From NCBI GenBank assembly GCA_029962745.1, contig CM057162.1, positions 9,674,408 through 9,738,407 of the forward strand: a stretch of 64,000 nucleotides of DNA, in the 5' to 3' direction. Position numbers and translations under genes: made by a program. Shown here one piece after another: positions 11,280-24,035 of this stretch. Every line of letters starts with the position of its first letter. The stretch's first letter is position 1. The notes beneath the pieces are model-generated. The model saw only the letters and a program-made list of their open reading frames with translations, searched no databases and was not told where the DNA came from. Source of the stretch: Echinometra lucunter. Lineage: Eukaryota > Echinodermata > Echinoidea > Camarodonta > Echinometridae.

Positions 11280-11333
<54 letters not shown>
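11088..11333 (+). mobile_element. LINE 3'-end fragment with (ATT)n tail
   Basis: A 5'-truncated copy of another LINE lies inside the endonuclease domain of the host LINE. It begins in the C-terminal coding region (LPEKLRDPG, then a frameshifted FKIKLKTYLF), has a short 3' UTR with GCGCCTTGAGC, and ends in an (ATT)n tail of about 53 bp. Host coding resumes right after the tail with GGDLNIHF. Confidence 0.75.
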
Positions 11334-11334
<1 letters not shown>

Positions 11335-13079
11335 GGTGGGGATCTAAATATCCATTTTGATCGTCCAGGTCAGGCAGATGTCGGAAGAGTGAACTCTGCT
11401 CTGGTGTCGTGTGATCTTGTCCAGCATATTAATCAACCTACACATAGACTTGGTCACACTTTGGATCCCCTGATCACCAGATCTGATGAGTCCATTCTAA
11501 GTGATACTGAGGTCTGCAACAACCATGAATCTGATCACTTTGTTATCTTCCTTCGTCTAACCATACCAAAGCCGCAGGTACATGTATCTTGTCAAACTCT
11601 CACTTTCAGAGAGTACAAAGACATTAACTATGAGAACCATTCTAAGGATCTTGATACATATCTCAGTGAAGGTGGCTCTTTTGATGACTGTACTGATGTT
11701 GACAAGCTTGTTGATTCCTTCAATTCAGCTGTGAGGACTGCATTTGATCAACATGCCCCAGTTAAAGTGAGGACATTTAGGCATAGACGCCACCCTCAGT
11801 GGTACAACGAGGATGTATCCTCTGCCCGTCGTGAGCGTCGTAGAGCGGAAAGGAGATGGAGGAAATTCAAGTCCCCTGAAAACTTTCAATCTTACTACGA
11901 ATCTAAGGATAGAGTTAAGAGAACTCTCCTTGCTGCTAAATCTGAATACTTCAAGGAAAAACTCTCAAACTACACTCCTAAGAATGCATTTGGAACAATC
12001 AATTCTCTTCTCAACCGCAAAGACACTGTTCTACCTGCTCATGATTCACCGGTTGATTTGATTAACCAATTTGCATCTTTCTTTACCGATAATGTCAGTG
12101 ACATTAGCCGAGACCTTAATAAACAGTGTAGCAACTTGAACTTAAATCCCATGTATGCAGATCAGCAAACTCAGCATGAACTTGAATTTCGTGAGGTTAC
12201 TACTACTGAGATTATTCAGACAATCATGAAGAGCCCATCTAAGACTTGTAGTCTTGATCCTTTGCCTACATGGCTGCTGAAGAAACATCTTCCTGTTCTT
12301 GCTTCTTCACTCACTGCTTTGGTGAATGTTTCTCTGTCAACAGGATCTTTCCCAGACTCACTAAAGCAAGCCACTGTGATTCCAGTGATAAAGAAATCAT
12401 CATATGACAAAGACATTCTCAAGAATTGCAGACCAGTCTCCAATACTGAGCTCAGCTCCAAGATTATTGAACGTGTGGTTACATCTCAGCTCGTTCAGTA
12501 CATGGATGATCATTATCTCTTTGAGTCCTTTTTGTCTGCGTATAAGAGTGACCATAGCTGTGAGACAGCCCTCCTCGAAGTTCAGGATGATGTCCTCCGC
12601 AGCATTGACTAACAGAAAGGGGTGATGCTGGCAATGCTTGACCTGTCGGCTGCTTTCGATACAATCAATCATCAGATTTTGCTTGATCGCTTGCACAATA
12701 CCTTTGGAATTAAAGGTTCAGCTCTTGAATGGATGGCTTCTTACCTTACAAACCGTAGGAGTCATGCAGCGTGTCTGGTCATCAGTCTAGGGCGGTTACT
12801 TCACATGTTGGTATTCCACAGGGATCAGTCATCGGACCCCTATTGTTCACCATGTACATCAGTCCTCTAGGAAATCTTCTTTCTGAGAATGTGAAGTATC
12901 ATATGTATGCTGATGATGTGCAAATCTATCTTGAGTTTGACCCAAGTGACCCTTCTACTGTGGAACTCACCCTTAGAGCATTGTCCAGATGTGAGGGAAA
13001 GGTGCAGGAATGGATAACTGTGAACAAGCTAAAACTCAATGAAGAAAAAACAGAGTTTCTTGTTCTTGCCTCCCAACGT

Positions 13080-14891
13080 ATGGGATTCCTTCATGGCACC
13101 CAAATACTTCTAAACAGATCCAACAGTTAGAACGCATACAGCGCATAGCAACACGTATTGCACTAAAACTGAGGAGAGGCGAAATGCATTATGAAGAGAG
13201 ATTACGAATTCTCAATTGGTCTACCCTCTCAGCCCGTCGAGACTACCTTTTTTTTACATTCATTTGTTTGTACTCCCTTTGCATCTGTGAATCTCTAATA
13301 GAAAACACCCAAATTAACAGAAGACGTCTCAACACCTTTTCATTTTGCCATCTCTCTTCCTCGCCTGTGGGACAAGTTGCCCAATGATGTCAAGGAGGCA
13401 TCAGTGGTTTCTTCACTTCCATGTTTTCTTCTGTCTCTTCAGTGGGCCCTTCTTTCTGAATAATGTTACCATACTCTCAGCTTCTTGATTATTTTCTCCT
13501 ATTTCTCTGCTGTATTCTAGGTGCTTCCAGATACTTAATAAGCATGTATTGCTTTGTATGAACTTGCAATTGCACACAAAATTGGCAGCTACAGTGATCA
13601 TACTGATCATGTACCATGTTAAACGCAATATTGGTCCATTTACTTACTTGAATACCAACTCCTACCATCTATCATCCATTTTGCATCAGTACATTTTTAA
13701 TCCTATGGTACATCAATTTTTAACTCATCTTGATATTTGGATTGTAATTTACAATAATCACAATGCTCATGATACAGACTGAATAATTAAATTATTTAGT
13801 AATTCTATGGTATTTCAATTTTTAATACAATTTAACAATTGGATTGCAATTTTACAATAATCACAATGCATATAATACACAATGAAAAATTAGATTATTT
13901 AGAAATTCTATGGTTTTTGCAATTTTTCATTCAATTTAATATTTTGATTGCAATTTTACAATATTTACAATGCTCATAATATACATTGAATAATTAAATT
14001 ATTTCGTTATTCTGTGGTATTTCAATCTTCAATTCACCTTAATATTTGGATTGCAATTTTACAATAATCACAATGCTCATAATATACATTGAATAATTAA
14101 ATTATTTCATAATTCTATAGTATTTCAATTTTCAATTCACCTTAATATTTGGATTGCAATTTTACATTACCACAATGCTCATAATATACATTGAATAATT
14201 AATTTTTTCAGATATTGTATAGATGTAGGAAACTGCCTGCTTTCCTATTTTTAGCAATAAATCTAGATATGCTATGTGCACAATAATGTAAACTTCCAGG
14301 AATTTGATGTAACACGAGGCTCGGTTTCATACACTTTTTATTATTCACTTTGTATTTTTTAATCCTTTGCAATTTAATCTTAAATCGTGATATATGTACT
14401 TGTCTTGCTACCTTTAAAGTAACGATGTACCCTTAATATTTTCCTTTTCTTGTTGTTTTCTCTTCTCCTTTTTCTTCCCCCTTTCTCTTCTTCTCCCTCT
14501 CCTTCTTTTTCTCCTCTTTTTCTTCTTCTCTTCCCTACTTCTTCTTCTTCTTTTTCTTTTTCTCTTTTCCTTACTGATCCTCCTCTTTCTTTTCTTCTGT
14601 TTAGTCTTAGTGATACTATGATTTCTTTTGGAATGTAAGCTAGATTCTCATTTACAATTCCTGAACAGTTTATTGGCAATATTGATATTTTAAAAATAGT
14701 TTTATGATTGTATAATTTATCTTGTGCAAACTCTATTATATTTTGGAATGGCATGTGTGGGCTCACATGCCTACGGGCAACAGGGAAGAACTTCTCTTTT
14801 GTGAACCCTGACCCACATGCCATTCCATCTCATCTTTTGCTATCTCTTTTCTGATGCTTTTTATCTTGTATTCCTTTTTATTGGTCAAATA

Positions 14892-14932
<41 letters not shown>
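13080..14932 (+). mobile_element. Second LINE 3' end inserted in the L2/CR1-like LINE
   Basis: Host coding stops after the LVLASQR motif and resumes after an (AAT)n tail at 14,891-14,932. A 5-bp direct repeat, AACGT, flanks the insert (13,075-13,079 and 14,933-14,937). The insert starts in the C-terminal part of a different RT (LERIQRIATRIALK, YEERLRILNW), which is lost by about 13,390, and carries a long 3' UTR. That UTR holds a 103-bp minisatellite (13,690-14,210) and a TTC-rich stretch (14,450-14,600). Confidence 0.8.
13690..14210. repeat. 103-bp minisatellite, about five units
   Basis: The phrase ACAATAATCACAATGCTCAT or a variant recurs at 13,751, 13,854, 13,958, 14,061 and 14,164, giving periods of 103-104 bp. 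Units 4 and 5 are the most alike. It lies in the 3' UTR of the inserted LINE. Confidence 0.85.
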
Positions 14933-14934
<2 letters not shown>

Positions 14935-15953
14935 CGTCATCCTCAGCACGTACGCGACATCAAGTTCGCAGTTGGCACAACACTCATCCCTCCCTCTAAA
15001 CATGACTGTGCACAATCTGGGTGTTGCCTTTTCTGCTAATACAACAATGAGCACTCATGTTTCACAGATCTGCAGATCAGTTAACTATTACATCAGAAAT
15101 CTGTGGAGGGTCATGAAATTCATTGATACTCCTACTTGTCACACAGCTGTCCGTGCTTTTGTGTTATTTAGACTGGACTATTGTAATGCTCTTCTTGGTG
15201 GAATTAGTCAAGCTGATTTGGATCGACTGCAGAGAGTACAGAATGCTGCATCTAGACTTGTGTACCATGTTCGCTTACGCTGTCATGCCACTCCTCTCAT
15301 ACGTCAACTTCAATATCCTTCAAGCTTCTACTACTGGTCTACAAAATAGTTAATGACAGAGCTCCAGGGTATGTCAAGGAATGCCTCGTGCGACATTCAC
15401 ATTCTAGGCGCACTCTCTTTCATCGTCACTGACTTTTACTCTACCACGCACTTACAAATTCGCTGGCGATGCAGCTTTCTCCTCTTCTACACCCAGGCTT
15501 TAGAATAAGCTCCCTCATCTTCTAAAATCGTCACCAACATTGGATCAATTCAAACGAAACTTGAAGACCTATCTATTTTAATATCCTCATGATTGCACTG
15601 GACTTTAGACTGACACTGTCACTGCCTGGTAATTTGTATATACATGTATTTTATCTCCTATGCTGACCAGGCATGACATCTCAAAGCGCTTTGTATCTTG
15701 TGGAAAATGCGCTATAGAAATATCTACTATTATAAATCCCCTTAGAGAGAAGGTATAAAAATTACACGCAACCCAAATATAGCTGCTAATGTGTCAGCGA
15801 CCGGGATTTTTCTCTGAGCTCTCTTGCGTTAAAAGAACTCCTACGAAACCGCCCTAAAATGACGAATTCTAATTGGTCATTTTGCTATCCAAGAATAACA
15901 CTAATTACATAACAAATGACGACCGTCATGACCGTGTCGTGGAAATACTTTCT

Positions 15954-16700
15954 TAATGCTACGTTAACACTATGTTCCCGACGGCCACGGCAGCCTACTT
16001 TGTAGTCTAGTTCTGGACGTAGTTATTTATCACTCTAGGCCTACACCTTTTTGTTACATTGATGTTACTTTTGCACTGTGTTCCCGGCGACAGCAGTCAA
16101 CTTTCTGGCAACGGTGGACACAACGAGATGGACGTGACACAACGCAAGGGGACGGGATGAGCAAACATGGCAGTCCGTGATTGCCGGGAATGCCGGGCCA
16201 GATTTTTAAACTTTCAAATTTGCCACGGTAGTTATGGTGTGGATGAGAAACCTAGTGGGACGGCAGCAAAACGTGACAGGACGTAATAGGCCGCAACAGA
16301 ACTTGGAGACGTTCCGTAGTGCGCCGAGGGATTTTGGACATTTTTGCTCCCTGCCCAACTACGGACCTTCTCCAAGTTTTGTTACGGCTTATTACGTCAT
16401 GTCACGTTTTGTCCCGTTCCCCCCAGGTTTCTCATCCGTACCGTGACTACTGTCACAGTGGCGATTTTTTTTAATTGATCCCCGGCAGTCACGGACTGTC
16501 ACGTTTGCCCATCCCGTCCCCCTGCGTTATGTCATGTCCATCCCTTTTGTCCACTGTTGCCATGGTTGCCAGAGATGTGACAGCTGTGGGCGCCGGGAAC
16601 AAAAACTTAGCATTCAGAGAGAAATAAATAACTACGTCCAGCACTAGACTACAAATTGGGCTGCCGTGGCCGCCGGGAACATAGTGTAAACCTAGCATTA
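15954..16700. repeat. Large palindromic foldback MITE
   Basis: About 747 bp, with two arms of roughly 370 bp centred near 16,327. Left-arm blocks AACACTATGTTCCCG, GGACGTAGTTATTTAT, GGACGGGATG, GATGAGAAACCT and AACTTGGAGA all recur as reverse complements on the right. The ends are TAATGCTA and TAGCATTA. No transposase is encoded, and the open frames inside reflect arm symmetry. Confidence 0.8.
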
Positions 16701-16711
16701 GAAATAAACAG

Positions 16712-17948
16712 GGGCCTGTTTCTAGAAACCGTCATAAGTCAACTTCTCAGCTAAGATCGCCGCTAGTTGGCTAGTTGTCTGCTACGTGTTTCACGAAGCC
16801 GTGTTTGCCAAGATCAACGCCAACATCCCGACTAAGAACTTATTACGCCTCTGACCCTGTCATATCTTTTTTTCATCGATATGCAGCGCCATCGCATGTC
16901 ATTAATTTGGTAGATTATGGCTGGGAAAAGGAAGCTAAATAGATTTTAAAATAATTCACATCTTTTTACTACAGGTTCCTAAAATCAGTAATCCATCCTT
17001 GCTTATGTATGAATATTATATTTCATATGCTTCATATGAAATGATGTGCAAAAAGAAGTTTCCGAGGGGGTTTCTCCCTTGATTTTGACATCTCACAAAG
17101 AACGAAATTTTGCCACGTCAGGCAAGACATAGTCAAAGGAGTAGTATGCAATTTTCAGACTCGTATTTATTCAAAGATAAATAATATCATAAAATTTTAC
17201 AGGAAATGGTTCCAAGACACATATATTAGCTTGTATTTTGGGAAAATTTTGCATTTCAATGTTTTGGTCAAACCATAACGCTGGATAGATCTTGTATTGC
17301 CTCCTTTTTTAAGATCTCGAACAAAAGTGTTTATTGTGATAAACTAGTGTCCTGGGGGTACCCATCTTACGTTCCAAGCGATAATGAACTTTATTTCTAA
17401 AAACTGAATTTTATAAGTTTTTCTTTTGATTGATCTGCCTAATTTGAAAAATATCTTGCAATCATAACCCCTTGCTACTATTTCTAATCTTTGCATTCTC
17501 CCATTCACTGAAATATTTGCAGTTAAGATAAAAATCCTTTTATCAAATATATGTGATCAAGGCTATGTGTTGTCATATTTCCTCACCGATAGTATCGATA
17601 TCACCAGATATTTACACTCTAAAACTGAAATGTTGAATTACCACTTAAAAGGGCCGAGGAGTGACAGCATTTTCAAAATGGTAGATTAACACTTTGAAAA
17701 TGCTGGATTCAACATCATAAATGATGATTTGATGTTTTATATTGCTGAATCCAGCATGTTCAAAGTGTTGATATACCATTTTGAAAATTTGTCACTCCTC
17801 GGCCCTTTCCAAAAGGGTGATTTAACATTTTAGTTTTGAGAGTGTAGCTAGTATGCTCTTCGTGAAACAGTTTAGCAAGATTAGAGTCATCTTCGTAGTT
17901 GACGGACAAGATATGACTAACTTGGCGTTGATTTCCAGAAACAGGCCC
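16712..17948. mobile_element. Non-autonomous DNA transposon with GGGCCTGTTTCT ends
   Basis: The inverted termini are GGGCCTGTTTCTAGAAA at left and the complement of GGGCCTGTTTCTGGAAA at right. Both sides share subterminal words (TCAACGCCAA, TTTCACGAAG). There is no transposase frame. It carries the nested palindrome at 17,613-17,846. The superfamily is undetermined. Confidence 0.6.
17613..17846. repeat. Palindromic MITE with TACACTCT ends
   Basis: The arms are about 105 bp. AGGGCCGAGGAGTGACA, TTTTCAAAATGGTA, AACACTTTGAA and ATGCTGGATTCA are repeated in inverse. The ends CACTCT and AGAGTG are flanked by TA on both sides, which fits a TA-targeting (Tc1/mariner-type) element. Confidence 0.8.
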
Positions 17949-19253
17949 ATGAAGTTCCTTCGCATCACACTTTAAAAAGGCATACTAAATTGCGTCAGAA
18001 TCGAGTTTTAAGTACTCGTTTTTTTTATCTAATAACATTTTTAAAATAGGGCCTGCATCATTGGTGTTCTGATTTCATATAATTTGAGAAATTGTCACTA
18101 CACTCGTAAATGAAAATAAAACCCGATCAGTAGTATATCCAGAGCTGGGTTCAAATCCAAGAGGGGCGTAAAAAATATTAATTTTGATATTATATTCTTC
18201 TATTTTTCGTTTGCGTTTCGAAAAGTGGGGAGCGTGTCTCGTAGAGTAGATATTATTTTGCGAAGAGATGTATCTACATGTATCAGATGTATTATTCATT
18301 GATTTCTTCTTCCATCGCAGTTATCCGAGGTACAAATTGATCCCCTGTGCGGACGAATTTTCTTCTCTTCGTTGGGGGGTGAGGTGGGTTGGGTGGAAAA
18401 GCTGTATAGGAAGGGCAATTTCAACCACATAGCCCCTCTTTGAGATGCACTACTGCAGCTGCCCATTTCACGTCATGAAATTAATGTCTAATCCACAGTT
18501 TCTGAAAAGAACCTGTCGTCTGACGTTAGGCACTAAGCTGAGGACCCGGGCTTTTTACTTTTGTAGAGACTTAGTGAAACCATTTTAACTATTTCCAGAT
18601 ATGTTCATAGATTATAAGTCTGGTTAATACCCTCATGAAGAAAAAATGTACACTTACATGTATATGTATATAATTTGTATGTGTGTGCACATGCGTATGA
18701 CTAAACTTTTCATTTGTAAAAAGACGGTTGGATCTTTGAATTTCTCTTATTTTTCACAAAGGGTGAAGGAATTATTTTTAAAAGATCAGTGATCATTTGT
18801 TATTGTTTCCACTTTCACTCTAATATGATGTGCAATATCTTCTGATTGTAAATGGAAAATGTCACTAAAGCATCTGAAGCTCTGAAGCTTGTATCCATGA
18901 CATTGACTGCAGTTTAATAGTCCTGTAGTTGTGATATATTATTTGTTTACTCATAAGGTAAATCTTGATTAGCAAGTTCGCTTGATGTGACGAATTTTCT
19001 CACTGAAAAATTTTGCTTTAAAATTATTAGCTCGGGCCGAAGTTGCGTGCTGAGCACCCCCCCCCCCCCCTCACAAATCCTTCATTATTAAATCCTAACT
19101 TTTAAAAAGTCTTCACAGACGTGATTCCGATTTTAGTCAAAATTCTTAGTATTCAGTTCACCAAGTATGAACGTCTGTATTATTAGAAATGCAAATTATA
19201 ATTACTCCCTCTTTCTGTCGATTGCAACAAATTGCAAACACTATTTTTAATCC
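17949..19253. other. Intergenic, nothing recognised
   Basis: AT-rich, with a poly-C run near 19,058-19,070 and no supported gene. The 74-residue minus frame at 18,075-18,299 has no family marks. Confidence 0.4.
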
Positions 19254-19540
19254 TACACACTAAAAAAAAGGTTCCAGTTTGCACCCTAAATGCAACACTG
19301 GCAGCATTTTGGGGGGTGCAATCTTGCACCCTACATGAAAAAGGTGCAAAAATGGAACCGGATTTGCCCGTTTGCTGACTAAAAGGTACAACTCTGCACC
19401 CTTTAGGGTGCAAAATGTAGCTAACTGCACCTTTAAGGTGCAAAAAGCTTCTTAGGGTGCAAAGCTGCACCCAAAAAAGAGCTCCCAGTGTTGCATTTGA
19501 AAGGTGCAAAATTACACCCTTTTTTTTTTCTTAGTGTGTA
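19254..19540. repeat. MITE of the CACACTAA/TTTGCACC family, copy 1
   Basis: The 50-bp terminal inverted repeats run from TACACACTAA through TTTGCACC to AAATGCAACACTG and are mirrored at the right end. TA lies on both outer flanks. The interior is dense in GGTGCAAA and its complement, so the strand can fold on itself at many points. Other copies: 20,613-20,900 plus 29,329-29,370 (split), 41,928-42,230 and 49,532-49,976. Confidence 0.85.
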
Positions 19541-19629
19541 CTATCATTTCCAAAATGTAGTAACTCGAATGAATAGCAAAGTTAACCGTACCTATTTTTA
19601 GACACACATTTATTTTCAGCGCATTCATA

Positions 19630-20025
19630 AGGGGCGTTTACCATTACTATTGTGCTACTGACCAGTGTAGTAAACACGTTGTGTAATCATTGAAGACAAA
19701 AAAAATATGTTATCAAAATTACTGAACTCCTCGTAAATTCCCAGGTGGTCTTAAACTTTTGCAAATGATGTTACTTTAGTGGGTTCCCCGACGTATCAAA
19801 AAATACCCGCTATTTTATAGTTCATCGTGGTTTGACAAACTTTATCAAAAGGGCCTAATGTTGGAAAATTGGCTGATGCACAATAGTAAGTTGAAAAAAA
19901 TACTTGCAAACAAATGCAAACATTAAAACAAGGGAATGAAGGCAACCATCAAAAATGAAATGTTTATGATATTGCAGAGCGGATGATTTAGGAACGATAA
20001 CTGAAAAAAGAATGAAAAAAGAATA

Positions 20026-20102
<77 letters not shown>

Positions 20103-20900
20103 TCATAATTCATAATTCATAATTCATAACAATAATGATGATAATAATAAGAAGAAGAACAACAAAAATTACAATAAAAATAATGATAATAACAATAATA
20201 AAAACAATAATAATAATGCACCGCAGTTATCATCACCCGATCAACTGCCAGGTCCCCATTTATACCTGGCTGGTAGGGAAGGAGGGAGTAGAAAATGGGA
20301 AAGACATCTTTTTCGTCGATACACATGCAAGCACCTCGCGAGGATCGAACCCACGGTCTATATAGTGGAGGTGCCGTGGTCCGATGGTTCAAGGCGCTTG
20401 ACTGGAGACGCGAGGATGGGGAGTTCCATCCCCGGCACGGCACTTATGCCATTGAGCAAGGCATTTATCTTCATTGCTCTTTTATCGTAAATCAGATAAA
20501 TGAAGGGCTATTGACATACTGATACCAATGTGTCCATATGTGAGTGTGTGTGAGTGTGTTTTTTTTTTTTCAATGTAGAAAAGTCAAATTTAAGGTCCGC
20601 ATCCCCATTATCACACACACTTAGAATTAAACGTTCAATTTCGCACCCTAAATGCAACACAGGCAGCACCTTTTTGGATGTAGTCTTGCACCCGACGTGA
20701 AGAAGGTGCAAAGATGCACCCTTTTGTACTTGTTTGCACCCAGAAATGCCCGTCTGCACCCTTAAAGGTGCTACTATGCATCTTTAATGGTGTAGATTTT
20801 TTTCATTGAAAGGGTGCAAATTTGCTGTACCCTTAAGGGTGCAAAATGTAACTCACTGCACCCTTAAAGATGCAAAATGCAAAGTTGTATCCGTAAAGGT
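19630..20900. repeat. Segmental duplication block A1
   Basis: Matches 39,960-40,505 plus 41,470-42,180. Shared landmarks are AAATTACTGAACT, CCCAGGTGGTCTTAAAC, GGGTTCCCCGAC, the (GAT)n/(AAT)n run, the tRNA-like SINE and the MITE. Its right end, inside the MITE, is broken by the 8.4-kb insertion that starts at 20,900. Confidence 0.8.
20366..20520 (+). repeat. tRNA-derived SINE, family 2, copy 1
   Basis: A-box-like TGGTCCGATGGTTCAAGG and a damaged B box (AGTTCCATCCC), with the diagnostic middle CTTGACTGGAGACGCGA and tail GGCACTTATGCCATTGA. Sister copies are at 22,297 and 41,705. Confidence 0.7.
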
Positions 20901-21321
20901 TGTTGTTGTTGTTATTTGATATTGTCGGCGTTCATTCATGAGTGAGAATATTTACGCCTTTGACTGTTTTTTTTGTTATTGCTCTTTATATATTTTAGGA
21001 TATACTCTATATACATATACATTTTAATGTATACATATTTGTTCTTTTCAGAAAATTTTTGTTTGATATTTCTTTGGTAGTAAGGAGTATGATCTCTAAT
21101 TCACTGGTCCTTTAGTAAATCAGCAAACACCTTCTTGCCAGACCGGCGCGATGATGTTGCGCAGTCTTCTCAGCCAGAATAGTACTAGGCCTAGGCAACT
21201 CTGGTATCTGGTAACCGGTCCACTGCAGGGGTGAATTACCGAGTCTCTGACTGTTACCGTCTTCGCATATGTTTAGCGCAAAGAAAGCAGAGAAAACCAA
21301 GGAGTTGAAAATCCGGGTGAT

Positions 21322-23810
21322 GTTCGTTATTCCGAAGGTTCGTTATTCCGAAGGTTCGAATACTCCGAAGGTTCGTTATTCCGAAGGTTCGTTATTTCGA
21401 AAATGAAATAAGGTTCGTTATTCCGAAGGTTCGTTAGTCCGAAAATGAAATAAGGTTCGTTATTCCGAAGGTTCGTGAGTCCGAAAATGAAAAGAGGTTC
21501 GTTATTCCGAAGGTTCGTTAAATCCGAAAATGAAATAAGGTTCGTTAGTCCAAAAATGAAATAAGGTTCGTTAGTCCGAAAATGAAATTAGGTTCGTTAA
21601 TCCGAAAATGAAATAAGGTTCGTTAGTCCGAAAATGGAATAAGGTTCGTTATTCCGAAAATGAAATGAGGTTCGTTATTCCGAAAATGAAATAAGGTTCG
21701 TTATTCCGAAAATGAAATAAACTCCTTAAGTAACAAATACGGTGTTTTGATTAAAAAACAATAGGATATTACGCAATAAAAATATTGGTATAGTCTCAGC
21801 GGAGGATTCGGCAGAGCATTATGTTGCATCAAAAAGTGGCGTAGATCAAGAATTTTGATTTTGATTTTATCTGAGCAATTGCCGCCTGAGCGAATGGATT
21901 TAGAGTGTTGGGGGCTGTTTGTGGGTCATCCGTAACTTACCTCCAGGCAAGGGGGATTTTTTTTTGGGGGGGGTTACGGGGTGTGGTTTATTCTGGTTTT
22001 TTCGAGGGGGTCATTATTTATTTTAACAGCTTCTGCTGCTAATAATAATGATAATAACGATAACATTGATGATATTAGTAATAATAACGATGATGAAACC
22101 AAAATATAAATATGAATAAGAATGATAATGATGGTAGTAATGGTGATAATACTATTAATCATGGTAAAAATGACAAAAGCAATTATAATTATTGTTCTTA
22201 ATTCATTATCATTATCATGTGGGATTTGAAGAGGTACTGTATCCCAGTTCATTTCCCCGGAACAGCATTGTGTGCGGGTGTGTGTGTTGTGTGTGCCGTG
22301 GAGGTACCGTGGTCGAGTGGTCTAAAGCGCTTGACTGGAGACGCGAAAGTCGGGGGTTCGATTCCCGGCACAGCACTTATGCCCTGGAACAAGGCATTTT
22401 ATCTACATTGCTGTTTTATCGTATTTCAAATTATGTGATGTGCTATATTCATATTGATACCAACGTGTGCATATTTTGTTACAAAAAACAAATGTGTGTG
22501 CTGAGGCGATGGGGTTAGGTTTGTACACAGAACCCCTGAAATCCTTGTTTCGATGCATGCCAATCTCACCCCCCCCCCCCTTCCCAAGGAAAAAAAAGTT
22601 TAAGCTCATTTCGTTACAATGGTGAGGTACTAGGCAAAGCAATAATATCAATAGTTTTAGATAATTATAGCTATTCCATTCATGATACTGACTCTTCGAG
22701 CCTTTGACATTAGCCTAGTCAGAGGGGGAAGGGGATGGGGGGGGGGGGGTACATATACATACAGAAGAGAAAAGTGACATTAATAAAAAGTGAAAGTTAT
22801 GCTTAACAATGCCCCTCCAGATCCTAATTACTAACAGATGAATAAAAAGTAGTTGTAATCGAAAATACTACTACTACTCTCCATGAGAACCTGATTTACA
22901 AGCTTTGCTATTAAAGGTTTCCTCCACATACACAGCGAGCATTGTTTATTTTATACTTGCGAAATTAGTGTTCCCCCCCCCCATTCCAAAAAGTTGACAA
23001 CGCTAGCTACGGATGGCTGTGACCCCCCCCCCCCATAAAAAAAGGGGGATCGACGCCCCTGTTTGGGGTGTTAAACACTCCTTCTATTCTGGTCCAAACA
23101 AGCCCCCTCCGGCCCCAGCAGAGCGACATTTTTAAGGTTTACAAGTGGTAAACATATAATCGAGAATGGATCTTCGAACATGGACAAAACAATGAAAAAA
23201 TGCATGAACCCCCCCCCCCCTCCCCCGACATCAGCAGGACTGACGAAGAGCGGTAAACATAACATCGATTCTTGCATGGATTCAGGATTGAAAATGAACT
23301 AGTCCCATAAGCCTATGATCACCCCCTTTGAAAGAATCCTGCGTACGTATACGCCCCTGGTCACGATAGATCAGCCCCTCCCCCCAAAACTATTGAACAG
23401 AAAGGGTGATTCTCCCAACGTCCGTCCCGACTTCGCCACAAATTACTCTATTTTCGGAATAACGAACCTTAAATCATTTTCGGACTAACGAACCGTATTT
23501 CATTTTCGGACTATCGAACCTTCGGAATAACGAACCTTATTTTATTTTCGGATAAACGAACCTTCGGAATGACGAACATTATTTCATTTTCGGATTAACG
23601 AACCTTCGGAATAACGAACTTTATTTCATTTTCGGACTAACGAACCTTCGGACTAACGAACCTTCGGAATAACTCCACAAATGTTCGGATTAACGAACCC
23701 TTTTTCATTTTCGGACTAACGAACATCTAGGTATATGCAATTTGCGTGTTTCGGAATAACGAACCTTCGGAATAACAAACCTTCGGAATAACGAACCTTC
23801 GGAATAACGA
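21322..23810. mobile_element. Foldback (Tu-like) transposon
   Basis: Both ends are arrays of a 22-30 bp unit built on GGTTCGTTATTCCGAA plus AATGAAATAA. The left array (21,322-21,722) is in one orientation and the right array (23,446-23,810) is in the opposite one. The two together form inverted repeats of 350-400 bp. An 8-bp direct repeat, GAAAATCC, lies at 21,307-21,314 and 23,820-23,827 and may be the target duplication. The middle has microsatellites, poly-C/G runs and a SINE but no transposase. This design is known for sea urchin Tu and insect FB elements. Confidence 0.8.
22297..22440 (+). repeat. tRNA-derived SINE, family 2, copy 2 (best preserved)
   Basis: A box TGGTCGAGTGGTCTAAAGCG and perfect B box GGTTCGATTCC, then GGCACAGCACTTATGCCCTGG and a body ending near TGCTGTTTTATCG. 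The head resembles a type II tRNA (Ser/Leu-like) without a good anticodon stem. It lies inside the foldback element. Confidence 0.75.
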
Positions 23811-23866
23811 GCTGTAACCGAAAATCCTTGGGAAAACACAACATTTTGGGGCAATTATGATGTGCG

Positions 23867-23961
23867 GTGCATGGAAAGGAAGAGGAAAGGAAAAGGAGGG
23901 TAGGGAGTGAAGAAAAGGGGGAAAGGAGAGATAGAGAGAGAGGAAGAGGGAGAGAGGGAGA

Positions 23962-24000
<39 letters not shown>

Positions 24001-24035
24001 CGGAGGGGGAGAGAGAGAGAAAGAGAAAGGGGAAC
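23867..24035. repeat. GA-rich microsatellite
   Basis: A purine-only stretch, mostly (GA)n with GGA interruptions, in the 3' UTR of the I-like LINE. It creates false Arg/Glu frames and Ser/Leu frames. Confidence 0.9.

Larger units (their letters stand above)
10700..15737 (+). mobile_element. L2/CR1-like LINE, degraded and split by two insertions
   Basis: A non-LTR retrotransposon in three pieces. Piece 1 (10,700-11,087) is the start of the AP endonuclease (LLLTETWLS, GGIGIL, IIYRPP). Piece 2 (11,334-13,079) continues it (GGDLNIHF, the SDH of ESDHF) and then the reverse transcriptase: [51 protein letters not shown] and LNEEKTEFL. Piece 3 (14,933-15,737) is the C-terminal region (RLDYCNALLGG, LQRVQNAASRLV) and a 3' end resembling GCGCTATAGAAAT. 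A stop at 12,610, a frameshift near 12,770 and more in piece 3 make it inactive. The clade call is by motif style only. Confidence 0.85.

Noticed and set aside
21322..21722. Regular short repeats that could suggest a CRISPR-like array
   Set aside because: Unit spacing is irregular, spacers are not unique, and an inverted array closes the element; the genome is eukaryotic.
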